Below, piece after piece: positions 30,021-40,480 of a DNA stretch of 64,000 nt. Position 1 is the stretch's first letter, and each line of letters starts with the position of its first letter. The notes under the pieces were generated by a model that had not been told where the DNA came from, did not search any database, and saw only the letters and a list, made by a program, of their open reading frames with translations. The stretch covers positions 1-64,000 of the forward strand of contig NZ_JACBGN010000004.1 in assembly GCF_013401435.1 (NCBI RefSeq). Reading direction: 5' to 3'. The translations under genes were made by a program, and so were the position numbers. Origin of the DNA: Streptomyces sp. BR123 (GTDB taxonomy: Bacteria; Actinomycetota; Actinomycetes; Streptomycetales; Streptomycetaceae).

Positions 30021-32564
30021 TCAGGTCACCGCTGCGGTCGGGAGCTCCGCCGCCACCGGAGGACCGTCTCCGGCTGTGGGCAGGGTGAGGACCATGGTGA
30101 GGCCGCCGCCGGGGGTGTCCTCGGCGGTGAGGGTGCCGCCGACGGCTTCGGTGAAGCCGCGGGCGACGGCGAGGCCGAGTCCGACGCCGGCGCCGCGCGG
30201 GGCGTCGCCGTGGCGCTGGAAGGGTTCGAAGATCCGCTCCTTGGCCTCGTCCGGGACACCCGGGCCGCCGTCCACCACGCGCAGTTCCACCCGGTTGGCC
30301 AGGGCACTGGCGGAGACGAGGACCGGCCGGCCGGCGGGGCTGTACTTGACGGCGTTCTCGACGATGTTGGCGACGGCGCGTTCGAGCAGGCCCCGGTCGA
30401 CGGCGACCATGGGGAGCGTTTCGGGGATGTCGAGTTCCACGCTGTCCTCGGGTACGCCGCCCAGCGCCATCGGGACCACTTCGTCGAGGTCGGTCTCGCG
30501 GATCAGCGGGACGACCGTGCCGGTGTTGAGCCGGGACATGTCGAGCAGGTTGCCGATGAGGGCGGAGAGGCGGTCCGCACCGTCCTCGATGCCTTCCAGG
30601 AGATCCGCCTTGTCCTCCTCGGACCATTCGACGTCGTCGGAGCGCAGCGAGGTGACGGAGGCCTTGATACCGGCCAGCGGCGTGCGCAGGTCGTGGCTGA
30701 CGGCGGCCAGCAGGGCGGTGCGGATGCGGTTGCCCTCGGCCAGTCGGCGGGCTTCCTCGGCCTCGTCGACCAGTCGCTGCCGGTCCAGTACGACGGCGGC
30801 CTGGGCGGCGAAGGCCCCGAGGACGCGGCGGTCCTCGGCGGGCAGCACCCGGCCGGACAGGGCCAGGGCCATGTTCTCGCCGATCGGCATGTCGACGTCG
30901 GCGGCCTCCGGGCGGCCGACGGGCTGGTGGCCCACAGCGGCCGCGGTGGTCCAGGAGTCGACCTCACTCGCGCGTTCCAGGAGGGCGACGGAGTCCATCG
31001 CGAAGGTCTCGCGGAGCCGTTCCAGCAGAGCCTCCAGGGAGTCTTCGCCCCGCAGCACGCTCCCGGCGAGGACGGAGAGGATCTCGGACTCGGCGCGCAG
31101 CCGTGCGGCCTGGTGGGTGCGGCGGGCGGCCAGGTCCACCACGGAGGCCACCGACACCGCCACCCCGACGAAGATCGAGATGGCGACGATGTTGCGGGGG
31201 TCGGAGATGGACAGCCGGTGGAGGGGCGGGGTGAAGAACCAGTTCAGGACGAGCGAGCCGACGGCCACGGAGGCGAGCGCCGGGAGCAGCCCGCCCAGCA
31301 GCGCGGCCGCCACGGTGAGGGTGAGGAACAGCAGCATGTCGTTGGCGAGCCCGAGATCGGGAACGACCTGGCTGAGCAGCAGGGTGAGCAGGGCCGGGCC
31401 GGCGACGGCCGTCAGCCAGCCCCAGATGATCCGGGAGCGTCCCAGTCGGGCGCCGCGGGGGATGGGCAGGCCGCGGCCCTTGGCGGCCTCGTCGTGGGTG
31501 ACGATGTGCACGTCCAGGTCGGGGCCGGACTCGCGGGCGACGGTGGCGCTCACGCCCGGCCCGAACACGTACTGCCAGGAGCGGCGCCGGCTCACGCCGA
31601 GCACGATCTGCGTGGCGTTGACCCCGCGGGCGAACTCCAGGAGGGAGTCGGAGACCTTGTCCCCGATGACGTGGTGGAAGGTGCCGCCGAGATCCTCGAC
31701 CAGGGTGCGCTGGACGGCCAGCTCCTTGGGCGAGGCCGAGCTGAGGCCGTCACTGGCGGCGATGTAGACGGCCAGGACCTCACCGCCGGCACCCTTCTCG
31801 GCCAGGCGCGCGGCCCTCCGGATGAGCGTACGGCCCTCTGGGCCGCCGGTCAGGCCGACGACGATGCGTTCGCGGGCCTGCCAGGTGGTGCGGATGTTGT
31901 GCTCGCCGCGGTACTCGCGCAGGTACTCGTCGACCCGGTCGGCGGTCCACAGCAGGGCGAGTTCGCGCAGGGCGGTCAGGTTTCCCGGGCGGAAGTAGTT
32001 GGACAGGGCCGCGTCGACCTTGTCCGGCTTGTAGACGTTTCCGTGGGCCATGCGGCGGCGCAGTGCCTGCGGGGACATGTCGACCAGCTCGATCTGGTCG
32101 GCCCGGCGGACGACCTCGTCCGGGACGGTCTCCCGCTGCCGGACCCCGGTTATCGTCTCCACCACGTCGCCCAGCGACTCCAGGTGCTGGATGTTGACCG
32201 TCGAGACGACGTCGATGCCGGCCTGGAGCAGCTCCTCGACGTCCTGCCACCGCTTGGCGTTGCGCGACCCGGGCACGTTCGTGTGCGCGAGCTCGTCGAC
32301 GAGTGCCACGGCCGGACGCCGCGCGAGGATCGCGTCGACGTCCATCTCGGTGAAGGTGCTGCCCCGGTACTCGATCTCGCGCCGCTCGATCACCTCCAGG
32401 CCGTGCAGCATCACCTCGGTACGCGGCCGGTTGTGGTGCTCGACGAAGCCGACGACGCAGTCGGTGCCCCGCTCGATCCGACGGTGTGCCTCGGAGAGCA
32501 TCGAGTACGTCTTGCCGACGCCCGGTGCCGCGCCGAGGTAAATACGGAGCTTTCCGCGTCCCAT
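30021..32564 (-). CDS. kdpD: KdpD turgor/K+ sensor histidine kinase
   Basis: 847 residues. Domain order: KdpD N-terminal domain with Walker A LGAAPGVGKTYSML (about 1-215), a UspA-like domain (about 225-345, ERIVVGLTGGPEGRTLIRRA), four transmembrane helices of DUF4118 (about 380-480), a GAF-like region (about 500-610), HisKA with LLAAVSHDLRTPLAGIKASV (about 625) and an HATPase (ENAVKYSPAG, VVDGGPGVPDEAKERIFEPF, GVGLGLAV). It phosphorylates KdpE at low K+ or high osmolarity. Located 70 bases behind kdpE. Confidence 0.95.
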   Translation of the reverse strand: MGRGKLRIYLGAAPGVGKTYSMLSEAHRRIERGTDCVVGFVEHHNRPRTEVMLHGLEVIERREIEYRGSTFTEMDVDAILARRPAVALVDELAHTNVPGSRNAKRWQDVEELLQAGIDVVSTVNIQHLESLGDVVETITGVRQRETVPDEVVRRADQIELVDMSPQALRRRMAHGNVYKPDKVDAALSNYFRPGNLTALRELALLWTADRVDEYLREYRGEHNIRTTWQARERIVVGLTGGPEGRTLIRRAARLAEKGAGGEVLAVYIAASDGLSSASPKELAVQRTLVEDLGGTFHHVIGDKVSDSLLEFARGVNATQIVLGVSRRRSWQYVFGPGVSATVARESGPDLDVHIVTHDEAAKGRGLPIPRGARLGRSRIIWGWLTAVAGPALLTLLLSQVVPDLGLANDMLLFLTLTVAAALLGGLLPALASVAVGSLVLNWFFTPPLHRLSISDPRNIVAISIFVGVAVSVASVVDLAARRTHQAARLRAESEILSVLAGSVLRGEDSLEALLERLRETFAMDSVALLERASEVDSWTTAAAVGHQPVGRPEAADVDMPIGENMALALSGRVLPAEDRRVLGAFAAQAAVVLDRQRLVDEAEEARRLAEGNRIRTALLAAVSHDLRTPLAGIKASVTSLRSDDVEWSEEDKADLLEGIEDGADRLSALIGNLLDMSRLNTGTVVPLIRETDLDEVVPMALGGVPEDSVELDIPETLPMVAVDRGLLERAVANIVENAVKYSPAGRPVLVSASALANRVELRVVDGGPGVPDEAKERIFEPFQRHGDAPRGAGVGLGLAVARGFTEAVGGTLTAEDTPGGGLTMVLTLPTAGDGPPVAAELPTAAVT

Positions 32565-32634
32565 GGTGCCGGCTTCTCGTGTGTGCTGACAGGTCTGTGC
32601 GCGTGGTCCCGGAACCGTTCCGGCCGGGGGCCGG

Positions 32635-33321
32635 TCACGGTTCGAAGCGGTAGCCCATCCCCGGTTCCGTGATCAGGTACCGGGGGTGGGACGGGTCCGC
32701 TTCCAGTTTGCGTCGGAGCTGGGCCATGTAGACGCGCAGGTAGTTGGTGTTCTCGCTGTAGGTGGGCCCCCAGACCTCCAGCAGCAGCTGCTGCTGGGAG
32801 ACCAGGTGCCCGGGGTGGGTGACGAGGATCTCCAAGAGGTGCCATTCGGTCGGGGTCAGCCGTACGGTGCGGTCGCCGCGCCGCACCTTCTTCGCCGGCA
32901 GGTCGATGCTGAACCCGTCGGTCGTGATCACGGTGACGTCGTCGGCCCGCCCGTCCGGCTCCGCCTGTCGGCGGGTGGCCGCCCGCAGCCGGGCCAGGAG
33001 CTCGTCCATGCTGAAGGGCTTGGTGACGTAGTCGTCCGCGCCCGCGTCCAGCGCCCTGATCTTGTCCTCCGACGTGTGGCGGGCGGACAGGACCAGGATC
33101 GGGACCTTGCTGGAGCTGCGCACTCCCTTGATGACCTCGATGCCGTCCATGTCGGGCAGCCCGAGGTCGAGGACGATGACATCGGGTTTGCGGGCGGCGG
33201 CGAGCCGCAGGGCCGAGCCGCCGTCGGGCGCCGCCTCGACGTCGAACTTCCGCGCCTGAAGATTGATCTTGAGTGCGCGGACGAGCTGGGGATCGTCCTC
33301 CACCACGAGCACCCGGGTCAT
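32635..33321 (-). CDS. kdpE: KdpE OmpR-family response regulator
   Basis: 228 residues from ATG 33321 (MTRVLVVEDDPQLVRALKIN); an upstream frame extension to 33441 has no site. Receiver at about 1-120 with Asp51-52 region VIVLDLGLPDMDG and VTKPF switch Lys. Winged-helix DNA-binding domain at about 130-228 (VRLTPTEWHLLEILVTHPG, NTNYLRVYMAQLRRKLE). Activates kdpFABC. The 119-base gap to kdpC may hold an internal promoter. The 32-bp-spaced direct repeats at 38192-38233 are candidate binding sites. Confidence 0.94.
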   Translation of the reverse strand: MTRVLVVEDDPQLVRALKINLQARKFDVEAAPDGGSALRLAAARKPDVIVLDLGLPDMDGIEVIKGVRSSSKVPILVLSARHTSEDKIRALDAGADDYVTKPFSMDELLARLRAATRRQAEPDGRADDVTVITTDGFSIDLPAKKVRRGDRTVRLTPTEWHLLEILVTHPGHLVSQQQLLLEVWGPTYSENTNYLRVYMAQLRRKLEADPSHPRYLITEPGMGYRFEP

Positions 33322-33440
33322 CGGTGTGCAGCCTTCCTTCGATACGAGCACGGGAGAGACCGGCGGGGCGCTCGGGCCCCCCAGCGGCGGCTGGGGGAAA
33401 CCGGCGCCCTGCCGGCTCTCGGTCCGTGCGAGGTGAACCA

Positions 33441-34127
33441 TCAGTTCTCGGACAGTGCCTTGAGGGCGGTGTTGAGTTCCAGCACGTTGACGCGGGGCTC
33501 GCCCATGAAGCCGAGGGTGCGGCCCTCGGTGTTGTCCTTGACGAGCTTCTCCACCTGGGCGACGGTCAGGCCGTTCCTCTCCGCGACCCGGTGGATCTGG
33601 AGTTCGGCGTACTCAGGAGAGATGTGCGGGTCCAGGCCGGAGCCGGAGGAGGTGACCGCGTCGGCCGGTACGTCCTGCGGCTTGACCTCGTAGGCGGCGG
33701 TGGAGTTGTCGGCGACCACGGCGGCCTTGGCGTCGGTGACCCACTTGATCAGGTCCTGGTTGTCGCCGGCCCGGTTGGTGGCGCCGGAGAGGATGAGGGA
33801 GTACCGGGTGTTCACGCTGTTGGAGCCCAGTCCGTTGGAGGGGCGGGGCTGAAACCACTTCAGGTCCGGCCTGGCCGCCTCCTCCGCGTCGTTGGGGTCC
33901 TGCTTGGGCAGGTTGTAGGTCTGCCCGATGAGGGAGGAGCCGACGACCCGCCCGCTCTTGTCCTTGATCTCGGAGCCGTTGGCCTTGTCGTTGAACAGGG
34001 CCTGGGCGATCCCGGTGACGGCGAGCGGGTAGAGCACGCCGCAGAGCACGGTCAGGACCAGCAGGGCGCGCAGGCCGGCGCCGATCAGGCGTGCGGTGTT
34101 GCCTACGGAAGTGTTCATGGCGGTCAC
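33441..34127 (-). CDS. kdpC: K+-transporting ATPase subunit KdpC
   Basis: 228 residues. One N-terminal transmembrane helix (about 14-40, [20 protein letters not shown]), then an extracytoplasmic KdpC domain with [21 protein letters not shown] and the conserved [17 protein letters not shown]. It stabilises the KdpAB assembly. ATGA overlap with kdpB; ATG 34118 is an alternative start. Confidence 0.94.
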   Translation of the reverse strand: MTAMNTSVGNTARLIGAGLRALLVLTVLCGVLYPLAVTGIAQALFNDKANGSEIKDKSGRVVGSSLIGQTYNLPKQDPNDAEEAARPDLKWFQPRPSNGLGSNSVNTRYSLILSGATNRAGDNQDLIKWVTDAKAAVVADNSTAAYEVKPQDVPADAVTSSGSGLDPHISPEYAELQIHRVAERNGLTVAQVEKLVKDNTEGRTLGFMGEPRVNVLELNTALKALSEN

Positions 34128-36256
34128 GCGATCCCGGGGATGAGGGAGATGAGCAGGTCGATGAGCTTGATGCCGATGAACGGGGCGATCAGGCCGCCGA
34201 GCCCGTAGAGGCCGAGGTTGCGGCGGAGCATCTTGTCGGCGCTGGTCGGCCTGTACTGCACGCCCTTGAGGGCGAGCGGGACGAGCGCGATGATGATCAG
34301 CGCGTTGAAGACGACGGCGGACAGGATCGCGGACTCCGGCGAGGCCAGGCCCATGATGTTGAGCTTGTCCAGACCGGGGTAGACCACGGCGAACATCGCG
34401 GGGATGATCGCGAAGTACTTCGCGACGTCGTTGGCGATGGAGAAGGTGGTCAGCGCGCCGCGGGTGATGAGGAGCTGCTTGCCGATCTCGACGATCTCGA
34501 TCAGCTTGGTCGGGTTGGAGTCGAGGTCGACCATGTTGCCGGCCTCCTTGGCGGCCGACGTACCGGTGTTCATCGCCACGCCGACGTCGGCCTGGGCGAG
34601 CGCGGGCGCGTCGTTGGTGCCGTCGCCGGTCATCGCGACCAGCTTGCCGCCGGCCTGCTCGCGCTTGATGAGGGCCATCTTGTCCTCGGGGGTGGCCTCG
34701 GCGAGGAAGTCGTCGACGCCTGCCTCCTCCGCGATGGCCTTGGCGGTCAGCGGGTTGTCACCCGTGATCATGACCGTCTTGATGCCCATGCGGCGCAGCT
34801 CGTCGAACCGCTCCCGCATGCCGTCCTTGACGACGTCCTTGAGGTGGATGACGCCCAGGACCCGGGCGCCCTTGTCGTCCTCGACGGCCACGAGCAGCGG
34901 GGTGCCGCCGGCCTGCGAGATCGTGTCGGTGAGTGTCTGGGCGTCGTCCGCGACCTCGCCGCCGCGCTCGTTCACCCAGGCCACGACGGACCCGGTCGCA
35001 CCCTTGCGGACCTTGCGGCCGTCCACGTCCACACCCGACATGCGGGTCTGGGCGGTGAAGGCGACCCATTCCGCCTGGGCGAGCTCGCCCTGGTGGCGCT
35101 CGCGCAGCCCGTACTTCTCCTTGGCCAGGACCACGATGGACCGGCCCTCGGGGGTCTCGTCCGCGAGGGAGGAGAGCTGGGCGGCGTCCGCGAGCTCGGC
35201 CGCCGTGGTGCCCTTGACGGGCACGAACTCGGCGGCCTGCCGGTTGCCGAGGGTGATGGTGCCGGTCTTGTCCAGCAGCAGCGTCGAGACGTCGCCGGCG
35301 GCCTCGACCGCCCGGCCCGACATCGCCAGGACGTTGCGCTGGACCAGGCGGTCCATGCCGGCGATGCCGATCGCGGAGAGCAGGGCGCCGATGGTGGTGG
35401 GGATCAGGCAGACCAGCAGGGCGGTCAGCACGATCATCGACTGCTCGGCCCCGGCGTGGATCGCGAAGGGCTGGAGGGTGACGACGGCCAGCAGGAAGAC
35501 GATCGTCAGGGACGCCAGCAGGATGTTCAGCGCGATCTCGTTCGGCGTCTTCTGCCGGGCGGCCCCCTCGACCAGGTTGATCATCCGGTCGATGAAGGTC
35601 TCACCGGGCTTCGTCGTGATCTTGATGACGATGCGGTCGGAGAGGACCTTCGTACCGCCGGTGACCGCGCTGCGGTCACCTCCGGACTCCCTGATGACCG
35701 GGGCCGACTCGCCGGTGATGGCGGACTCGTCCACGGACGCGACGCCCTCGACGACGTCGCCGTCGCCGGGGATGACGTCACCGGCCTCGCAGACCACCAG
35801 GTCGCCGATCTTCAGGTCGGTACCGGGTACGGACTCCTCCCGGCCGTCCTTGGCCAGCCGGCGGGCGACGGTGTCGGTCTTGGCCTTGCGCAGGGTGTCG
35901 GCCTGTGCCTTGCCGCGGCCCTCGGCCACGGCCTCCGCCAGGTTGGCGAAGATCGTCGTCAGCCAGAGCCAGGCGGTGATGGCCCAGCCGAACCAGTCCG
36001 TCGGGTCCTTCAGCGCCAGGACGGTGGTGACCACCGAGCCGATCAGCACCACGAACATGACCGGCGACTTGACCATGACGCGGGGGTCGAGCTTGCGGAC
36101 CGCGTCCGGGAAGGACTTGAGCAGCTGCTTGGGGTCGAACAGGCCGCCGCCGACACGGCCGCCGTCCGGCTTGTGGCCGGTGGGCACGTCCTGGTGCGGA
36201 GCGCGGGTGGGAGTGGAGGTGGACATGGCGTCCTGCTTCTTTACGTCCGTGGTCAT
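34124..36256 (-). CDS. kdpB: K+-transporting ATPase subunit KdpB
   Basis: 710 residues, the P-type ATPase subunit. ATPase motifs: actuator [15 protein letters not shown], phosphorylation [13 protein letters not shown], hinge [20 protein letters not shown]. The N-terminal 45 residues are a Pro/Lys-rich cytoplasmic extension, so ATG 36226 (MSTSTPTR) is an alternative start. The C-terminal helix region [20 protein letters not shown] reappears in a stray fragment at 40481-40657. ATGA overlap with kdpA upstream and kdpC downstream. Confidence 0.95.
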   Translation of the reverse strand: MTTDVKKQDAMSTSTPTRAPHQDVPTGHKPDGGRVGGGLFDPKQLLKSFPDAVRKLDPRVMVKSPVMFVVLIGSVVTTVLALKDPTDWFGWAITAWLWLTTIFANLAEAVAEGRGKAQADTLRKAKTDTVARRLAKDGREESVPGTDLKIGDLVVCEAGDVIPGDGDVVEGVASVDESAITGESAPVIRESGGDRSAVTGGTKVLSDRIVIKITTKPGETFIDRMINLVEGAARQKTPNEIALNILLASLTIVFLLAVVTLQPFAIHAGAEQSMIVLTALLVCLIPTTIGALLSAIGIAGMDRLVQRNVLAMSGRAVEAAGDVSTLLLDKTGTITLGNRQAAEFVPVKGTTAAELADAAQLSSLADETPEGRSIVVLAKEKYGLRERHQGELAQAEWVAFTAQTRMSGVDVDGRKVRKGATGSVVAWVNERGGEVADDAQTLTDTISQAGGTPLLVAVEDDKGARVLGVIHLKDVVKDGMRERFDELRRMGIKTVMITGDNPLTAKAIAEEAGVDDFLAEATPEDKMALIKREQAGGKLVAMTGDGTNDAPALAQADVGVAMNTGTSAAKEAGNMVDLDSNPTKLIEIVEIGKQLLITRGALTTFSIANDVAKYFAIIPAMFAVVYPGLDKLNIMGLASPESAILSAVVFNALIIIALVPLALKGVQYRPTSADKMLRRNLGLYGLGGLIAPFIGIKLIDLLISLIPGIA

Positions 36257-37917
36257 GACGCCAGCCCTTCGGCGAGCGGACCCAGCGCGAGCGCGGGGAA
36301 GTAGGTCAGACCCGTGATGATCATGATCGTGCCGACGAGGAGGCCGGCGTAGAGCGGCTTGTCGGTGCGCAGGGTGCCCGCCGTCTCGGGTACGGGCTTC
36401 TGCTCGGCGAGCGAGCCGGCCAGGGCCAGGACGAACACCATGGGCAGGAAGCGGCCCAGCAGCATCGCGATGCCGATGGTCGAGTTGAACCACTGCGTGT
36501 CGGCGTTCAGGCCCGCGAAGGCGGAGCCGTTGTTGTTGGCGCCGGAGGTGTAGGCGTAGAGGATCTCGGAGAAGCCGTGCGCGCCGGAGTTCGTCATCGA
36601 GTCGGCAGGGGTGGGCAGCGCCATCGCGGCGGCGGTGAAGCACAGCACGAGGGCCGGGGTGATGAGGATGTAGCAGGCGGCGAGCTTGATCTCGCGGGTG
36701 CCGATCTTCTTGCCCAGGTACTCGGGGGTGCGGCCGACCATCAGGCCGGCGATGAACACCGCGATGATCGCCATGATCAGCATGCCGTAGAGGCCCGAGC
36801 CGACACCACCGGGGGCGATCTCGCCGAGCTGCATGCCCAGCAGCTGGATGCCGCCACCGAAGCCGGTGAAGGAGGAGTGGAAGGAGTTGACCGCGCCGGT
36901 CGAGGTCAGGGTGGTGGACACGGAGAAGATGGCCGAGGCGCCGATGCCGAACCGGGTCTCCTTGCCCTCCATCGCGCCGCCCGCGGTCTCGAAGGCGGGG
37001 CCGTTGCCGGCGAACTCGGTCCACATCATCAGGGCGACGAAGCCGACCCAGATGACCGCCATCGTCGCGAGGATCGCGTAGCCCTGGCGCAGGCTTCCGA
37101 CCATGCGGCCGAAGGTGCGGGTCAGCGCGAACGGGATGACGAGGATGAGGAAGATCTCGAAGAGGTTGGAGAACGGGTTGGGGTTCTCGAAGGGGTGGGC
37201 GGAGTTGGCGTTGAAGTAGCCGCCGCCGTTCGTTCCGAGTTCCTTGATGACTTCCTGGGAGGCGACGGCGCCGCCGTTCCACTGCTGGGTGCCACCCGTG
37301 AACTGACCGACCTCGTGGATGCCGGCGAAGTTCTGGATCGCGCCGCAGGCCACGAGGATGATCGCGCCGATCAGGGAGACGGGCAGCAGGATGCGGAAGA
37401 CACCCCGCACCAGATCGGCCCAGAAGTTGCCGAGCTCGCCGGTCCGCGAGCGGGCGAAGCCCCGTACGAGGGCGACGGCGACGGCCATGCCGACGGCGGC
37501 GGAGACGAAGTTCTGCACCGCCAGGCCGCCGGTCTGCACGACGTGGCCCATGGCCTGCTCGCCGGAGTACGACTGCCAGTTCGTGTTCGCCACGAAGGAC
37601 GCGGCGGTGTTGAAGGCCTGGTCCGGGTCGATCGAGGCGAAGCCGAGCGAGCCGGGCAGGCTGCCCTGCAGGCGCTGCAGGGCGTAGAGGAACAGGACGC
37701 TCACGGCCGAGAAGGCCAGGACGCCGCGCAGGTAGGCGGGCCAGCGCATCCCGGCGGACGGGTTGGCGCCGATGGCCTTGTAGATCCACTTCTCCGGTGC
37801 GTAGTGCTTCTCGGAGGAGTAGACCCGGGCCATGTGGTCGCCGAGCGGACGGTAGGCCAGCGCGAGCGCGGCGATCAGCGCGAGCAGCTGGAGCACACCA
37901 GCGGTCTGGGGACTCAT
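36253..37917 (-). CDS. kdpA: K+-transporting ATPase subunit KdpA
   Basis: 554 residues, ten predicted transmembrane segments, homologous to the Trk/Ktr K+ channel superfamily. Filter-region motifs include [49 protein letters not shown] and [13 protein letters not shown]. It binds and conducts K+ through the selectivity filter before handing it to KdpB. Eight bases after kdpF. Confidence 0.95.
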   Translation of the reverse strand: MSPQTAGVLQLLALIAALALAYRPLGDHMARVYSSEKHYAPEKWIYKAIGANPSAGMRWPAYLRGVLAFSAVSVLFLYALQRLQGSLPGSLGFASIDPDQAFNTAASFVANTNWQSYSGEQAMGHVVQTGGLAVQNFVSAAVGMAVAVALVRGFARSRTGELGNFWADLVRGVFRILLPVSLIGAIILVACGAIQNFAGIHEVGQFTGGTQQWNGGAVASQEVIKELGTNGGGYFNANSAHPFENPNPFSNLFEIFLILVIPFALTRTFGRMVGSLRQGYAILATMAVIWVGFVALMMWTEFAGNGPAFETAGGAMEGKETRFGIGASAIFSVSTTLTSTGAVNSFHSSFTGFGGGIQLLGMQLGEIAPGGVGSGLYGMLIMAIIAVFIAGLMVGRTPEYLGKKIGTREIKLAACYILITPALVLCFTAAAMALPTPADSMTNSGAHGFSEILYAYTSGANNNGSAFAGLNADTQWFNSTIGIAMLLGRFLPMVFVLALAGSLAEQKPVPETAGTLRTDKPLYAGLLVGTIMIITGLTYFPALALGPLAEGLAS

Positions 37918-37925
37918 ATCCGAAC

Positions 37926-38015
37926 TCAGAACCTCTCCGGCTTGACGAGGGCGAGGACGAGGTAACCGAGCAGGGCGACGGCCACGACGAGGCCGACAAC
38001 GTTTTCGACGGTCAC
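37926..38015 (-). CDS. kdpF: KdpF small membrane subunit
   Basis: 29 residues from GTG 38015: one transmembrane helix ([20 protein letters not shown]) ending KPERF, the standard KdpF form. It stabilises the KdpABC complex. GTGA overlap with the 27-residue ORF before it. Confidence 0.85.
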   Translation of the reverse strand: MTVENVVGLVVAVALLGYLVLALVKPERF

Positions 38016-38095
38016 AGCTTGGTCACCCCCTTGGCGATGAGACCCACCAGCGCGAAGATCGCGACCGTGGTGAGGACGAAGGCCAGATCGGCCAT
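38012..38095 (-). CDS. 27-residue membrane peptide preceding kdpF
   Basis: ATG 38095 has AGGAG (CAGGAGCTCACG) upstream. The peptide is a single hydrophobic helix ([20 protein letters not shown]) with a short basic end, KGVTKL. Its stop overlaps the GTG of kdpF, so the two are coupled. It resembles KdpF in size and topology but not in sequence. It may be a second small subunit or a leader peptide. I recall similar short frames before kdpF in other streptomycetes but cannot verify this. Confidence 0.6.
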   Translation of the reverse strand: MADLAFVLTTVAIFALVGLIAKGVTKL

Positions 38096-38191
38096 CGTGA
38101 GCTCCTGATGAAGTGATGAGATGGAATCGGCCGGAGTGGCCGGTACAGAGCAAACCCCGAGTCGCCCTCCGCGTTAAGAGACCTTGATGAG

Positions 38192-38233
38192 CTCCATACG
38201 GGGGCACGGGAACCTTTAACGCACTCCATACGG
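38192..38233 (-). promoter_or_regulatory. Direct repeats in the kdp promoter, candidate KdpE sites
   Basis: CTCCATACGG occurs at 38192-38201 and again at 38224-38233, 32 bases apart (three helical turns). Each is flanked by similar AT-richer bases, including GCGTTAA at 38171-38177 and TTAACGC at 38217-38223 as an inverted pair. The repeats lie 97-138 bases upstream of the first kdp start. Binding by KdpE is inferred from position only. Confidence 0.45.
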
Positions 38234-38290
38234 CGATCGCTGTGACCAGCGGCGAAGCGCGGCTTTCATCCCTTCCGGGCCAGTCCCGCA

Positions 38291-38752
38291 GCCCTGGCGA
38301 TCGCCGCGCTGCCGGCCGTCCTGGTGGCCCCGTACCGGCAGGTGATCGCTGCGTTCCCGGACAGCGGCGGCTCCTAGGCCCTCGCCAAGCGCCATCTCGG
38401 CCGCCGCACCAGCCTGGTCGCCGCCGCGTCGTTGATCCTGGACTACGTACTGAACGTCGCGGTGTCCGTCACCGCCGGCGTCGCGGCCCTGACGTACGCG
38501 TTCCCTGAGCTGTACGCGGAGCGGGTGTGGATCTGTCTCGGGGTGCTCGTCGTGGTCACCGCCGTGAACCTGCGGGGGTGGTCGACTCGGCCAGGGCGTT
38601 CCTCCTGCCCACCGCCGTGTTCGTCGGCTCGATCCTGGCGATGATCACCGTCGGCCTGTTCCGGGACGGACCGGTGAGCACCGAGTCCGCCGCCGGACAC
38701 GCCTCCGCCCCCGGCGAGGGCGCCACAGTCACCGCCCCGCTGCTTCAGCGCC
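38291..38752 (+). pseudogene. APC-superfamily permease relic, KimA-like
   Basis: The frame reads AIAALPAVLVAPYRQVIAAF and PDSGGS, then hits TAG at 38375-38377 where the family has Tyr. It continues LAKRHLGRRTSLVAAASLIL, DYVLNVAVSVTAGVAALTYA and VVVTAVNLRG. A one-base loss in the G-run at 38573-38578 shifts it to VVDSARAFLLPTAVFVGSIL. The YRQVI...P.GGGSY, DYVLNVAVSV and NLRGV pattern is that of KimA-type K+ importers and related APC permeases. Both the start and the C-terminal half are missing. Sitting next to kdp and a K+ efflux pair, it was probably a low-level K+ uptake system. Confidence 0.75.
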
Positions 38753-39925
38753 GGTGCGCACCTGCACGCCTGTCCTCCCTCTGGGCGCCGGGCGAGTTCC
38801 GGCGATACGGGTGAGGACCGGACCGGTCACGGCGAGCAGCAGGACGTAGGCGGCCACCAGGGCGCCGAGCCGGTCCTGCCGGACGCCGGCGAGTCCGATC
38901 ATGACGAGGGAGAACTCGCCACGGGCGATGAGCGCGGTGCCGGCCCGCAGGCGCCCCCGGGACCCCGCGCCCTCCCGTCGCGCGGCGTACCAGCCGGCCG
39001 CCATTTTCGTCAGCGCCGTGACCACCCCCAGCAGCAGTGCGGCGGGAAACACCGGCAGCAGCGTCTCCGGCCTGACCGACAGACCGATGGAGAGGAAGAA
39101 GACCGCGGCGAACAGGTCCCGCAGCGGGCTCAGCACCTTCCGTGCCCGGTCGGCCACCTCGCCGGTGAGTGACAGCCCCACGATGAAGGCGCCGACCGCG
39201 GCGGAGATGTGAACCGCCTCTGCGAGCGCCGCGACGCTCAGCGTCACGCCGAGAACCCGCAGCAGCAGTTGCTCGTCGTCCGGACGCAGGTGTAGCAACA
39301 GTCGCCCGAGATGGTGTCCCCACCAGTACGAAACGGCTAGCGCGGCCAGGACCGCACCGAGGGCCAGCAGGATGCCCAGGAGCGCCTGCCGCCAGGTGCC
39401 GCCAGCGGCGACGACCGCGAGCAGCGGCAGGAACGCGGCCATCGCGAAGTCCTCCAGTACCAACACGGACAGCACGGCCGGGGTCTCCCGGTTGCCCAGG
39501 CGTCCCAGGTCACTCAGAAGCCGGGCGATGATGCCCGAGGAGGAGATGTAGGTCACGCCCGCCAAGGTCAGGATCCCGGTGGCGTTCAAGCCCAGCAGCC
39601 ATCCCGCCACGGCTCCGGGTGTCGCGTTCAGCACGAGATCGACTGCCCCGGACGGCAGATGGCGGCGGAGGCTGGCGGTGAACTCCGGCACGGTGAACTC
39701 CAGGCCGAGCACCAGGAGCAGGAGGACCACCCCGATGCCCGCTCCGGTCTCCACGAACGGGCCGGCGGCCGGAACCGGGGCGATGCCCCCCTCGCCCAGA
39801 GCCAGACCCGCCAGGAGATAGAGCGGGATGGGCGAGAGTGCGAAGCGCCGGGCCAGCGTCCCGAGCAGACTCAGCGCTGCCAGGATGATCCCCAACTCCA
39901 GCAGCAGGGCGACCGATACGTTCAC
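38729..39925 (-). CDS. CPA2-family cation:proton antiporter (KhtU-like)
   Basis: 398 residues with about 12 transmembrane helices. Kef/KhtU features: LYLLAGLALGEGGIAPVP, LLLLVLGLEFTVPEFTASL, SSSGIIARLLSDLGRL, SAAVGAFIVGLSLTGEVADR, FFLSIGLSVRP, ALIARGEFSLVMIGLAG. It lacks the C-terminal RCK/TrkA domain of Kef; that role falls to the coupled neighbour. Exports K+ in exchange for H+. ATGA overlap with the upstream RCK gene; its 3' end meets the KimA-like relic. Confidence 0.88.
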   Translation of the reverse strand: MNVSVALLLELGIILAALSLLGTLARRFALSPIPLYLLAGLALGEGGIAPVPAAGPFVETGAGIGVVLLLLVLGLEFTVPEFTASLRRHLPSGAVDLVLNATPGAVAGWLLGLNATGILTLAGVTYISSSGIIARLLSDLGRLGNRETPAVLSVLVLEDFAMAAFLPLLAVVAAGGTWRQALLGILLALGAVLAALAVSYWWGHHLGRLLLHLRPDDEQLLLRVLGVTLSVAALAEAVHISAAVGAFIVGLSLTGEVADRARKVLSPLRDLFAAVFFLSIGLSVRPETLLPVFPAALLLGVVTALTKMAAGWYAARREGAGSRGRLRAGTALIARGEFSLVMIGLAGVRQDRLGALVAAYVLLLAVTGPVLTRIAGTRPAPRGRTGVQVRTGAEAAGR

Positions 39926-40407
39926 CGGTCAGCCTGGATGATCTGTTCCACCCGGGCGATCCCGTCATGGGTTCCGATCACCACCAGCACATCCCCCGCG
40001 CGCAGCACCTGCTCCGGCCCCGGGGAGGGGAGCACCTCTTCGCCGCGCACGATCGCCACGATCGACGCACCGGTCCGCGTCCGGGCTCTGGTCTCCCCCA
40101 GCGGATGGTCCACGAAAGGCCCGCCCGCACGTACCTCGACCTGCCCGGCACTCAGCCCCGGCACCTCCCTGGTCAGGTCCGCGAACCGCTCTGCGATGCG
40201 CGGGGCTCCAAGAATCTCGGCGAGAGTGTCGGCCTCCTCGCGGGTCAGCCGGAATGCGACCCGCGCCTCGTCCGGATCCGTGCCCTCATACGTCATCAGC
40301 TCGAAATCGCCGGACCGGAGCGCGATGACGCACATCTGATCCCCCTCGTGGGTGGCGAACTCATAGCGCATCCCCACCCCGGGCAGCAGCACTTCGTTGA
40401 CGTCCAT
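39922..40407 (-). CDS. RCK_C (TrkA-C) regulatory subunit, KhtT-like
   Basis: 161 residues from ATG 40407 ([17 protein letters not shown]). The N-terminal half matches the KhtT-type domain and the C-terminal half the TrkA-C fold (about 85-158, [51 protein letters not shown]). KhtT-type subunits gate the antiporter in response to nucleotides such as c-di-AMP. The ribosome site is weak; ATG 40419 (MIGG) is an alternative. Confidence 0.85.
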   Translation of the reverse strand: MDVNEVLLPGVGMRYEFATHEGDQMCVIALRSGDFELMTYEGTDPDEARVAFRLTREEADTLAEILGAPRIAERFADLTREVPGLSAGQVEVRAGGPFVDHPLGETRARTRTGASIVAIVRGEEVLPSPGPEQVLRAGDVLVVIGTHDGIARVEQIIQADR

Positions 40408-40480
40408 GCCGCCAATCATCACGTCGCACGCAAAGGGCACAGCTATACACGAAGAGGGCATATGGGCGTTTCAGCGCCAG

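Noticed and set aside
29994-32672. 892-codon plus-strand frame opposite kdpD
   Set aside because: Shadow of kdpD; no domain, and kdpD is complete on the other strand.
34091-36304. 737-codon plus-strand frame opposite kdpB
   Set aside because: Shadow frame rich in Gly/Asp/Val without any family signature.
38096-38290. c-di-AMP (ydaO-type) riboswitch before kdp
   Set aside because: Considered because of the K+ genes, but the leader is short and I see no conserved pseudo-symmetric stems; the repeats are better explained as protein sites.
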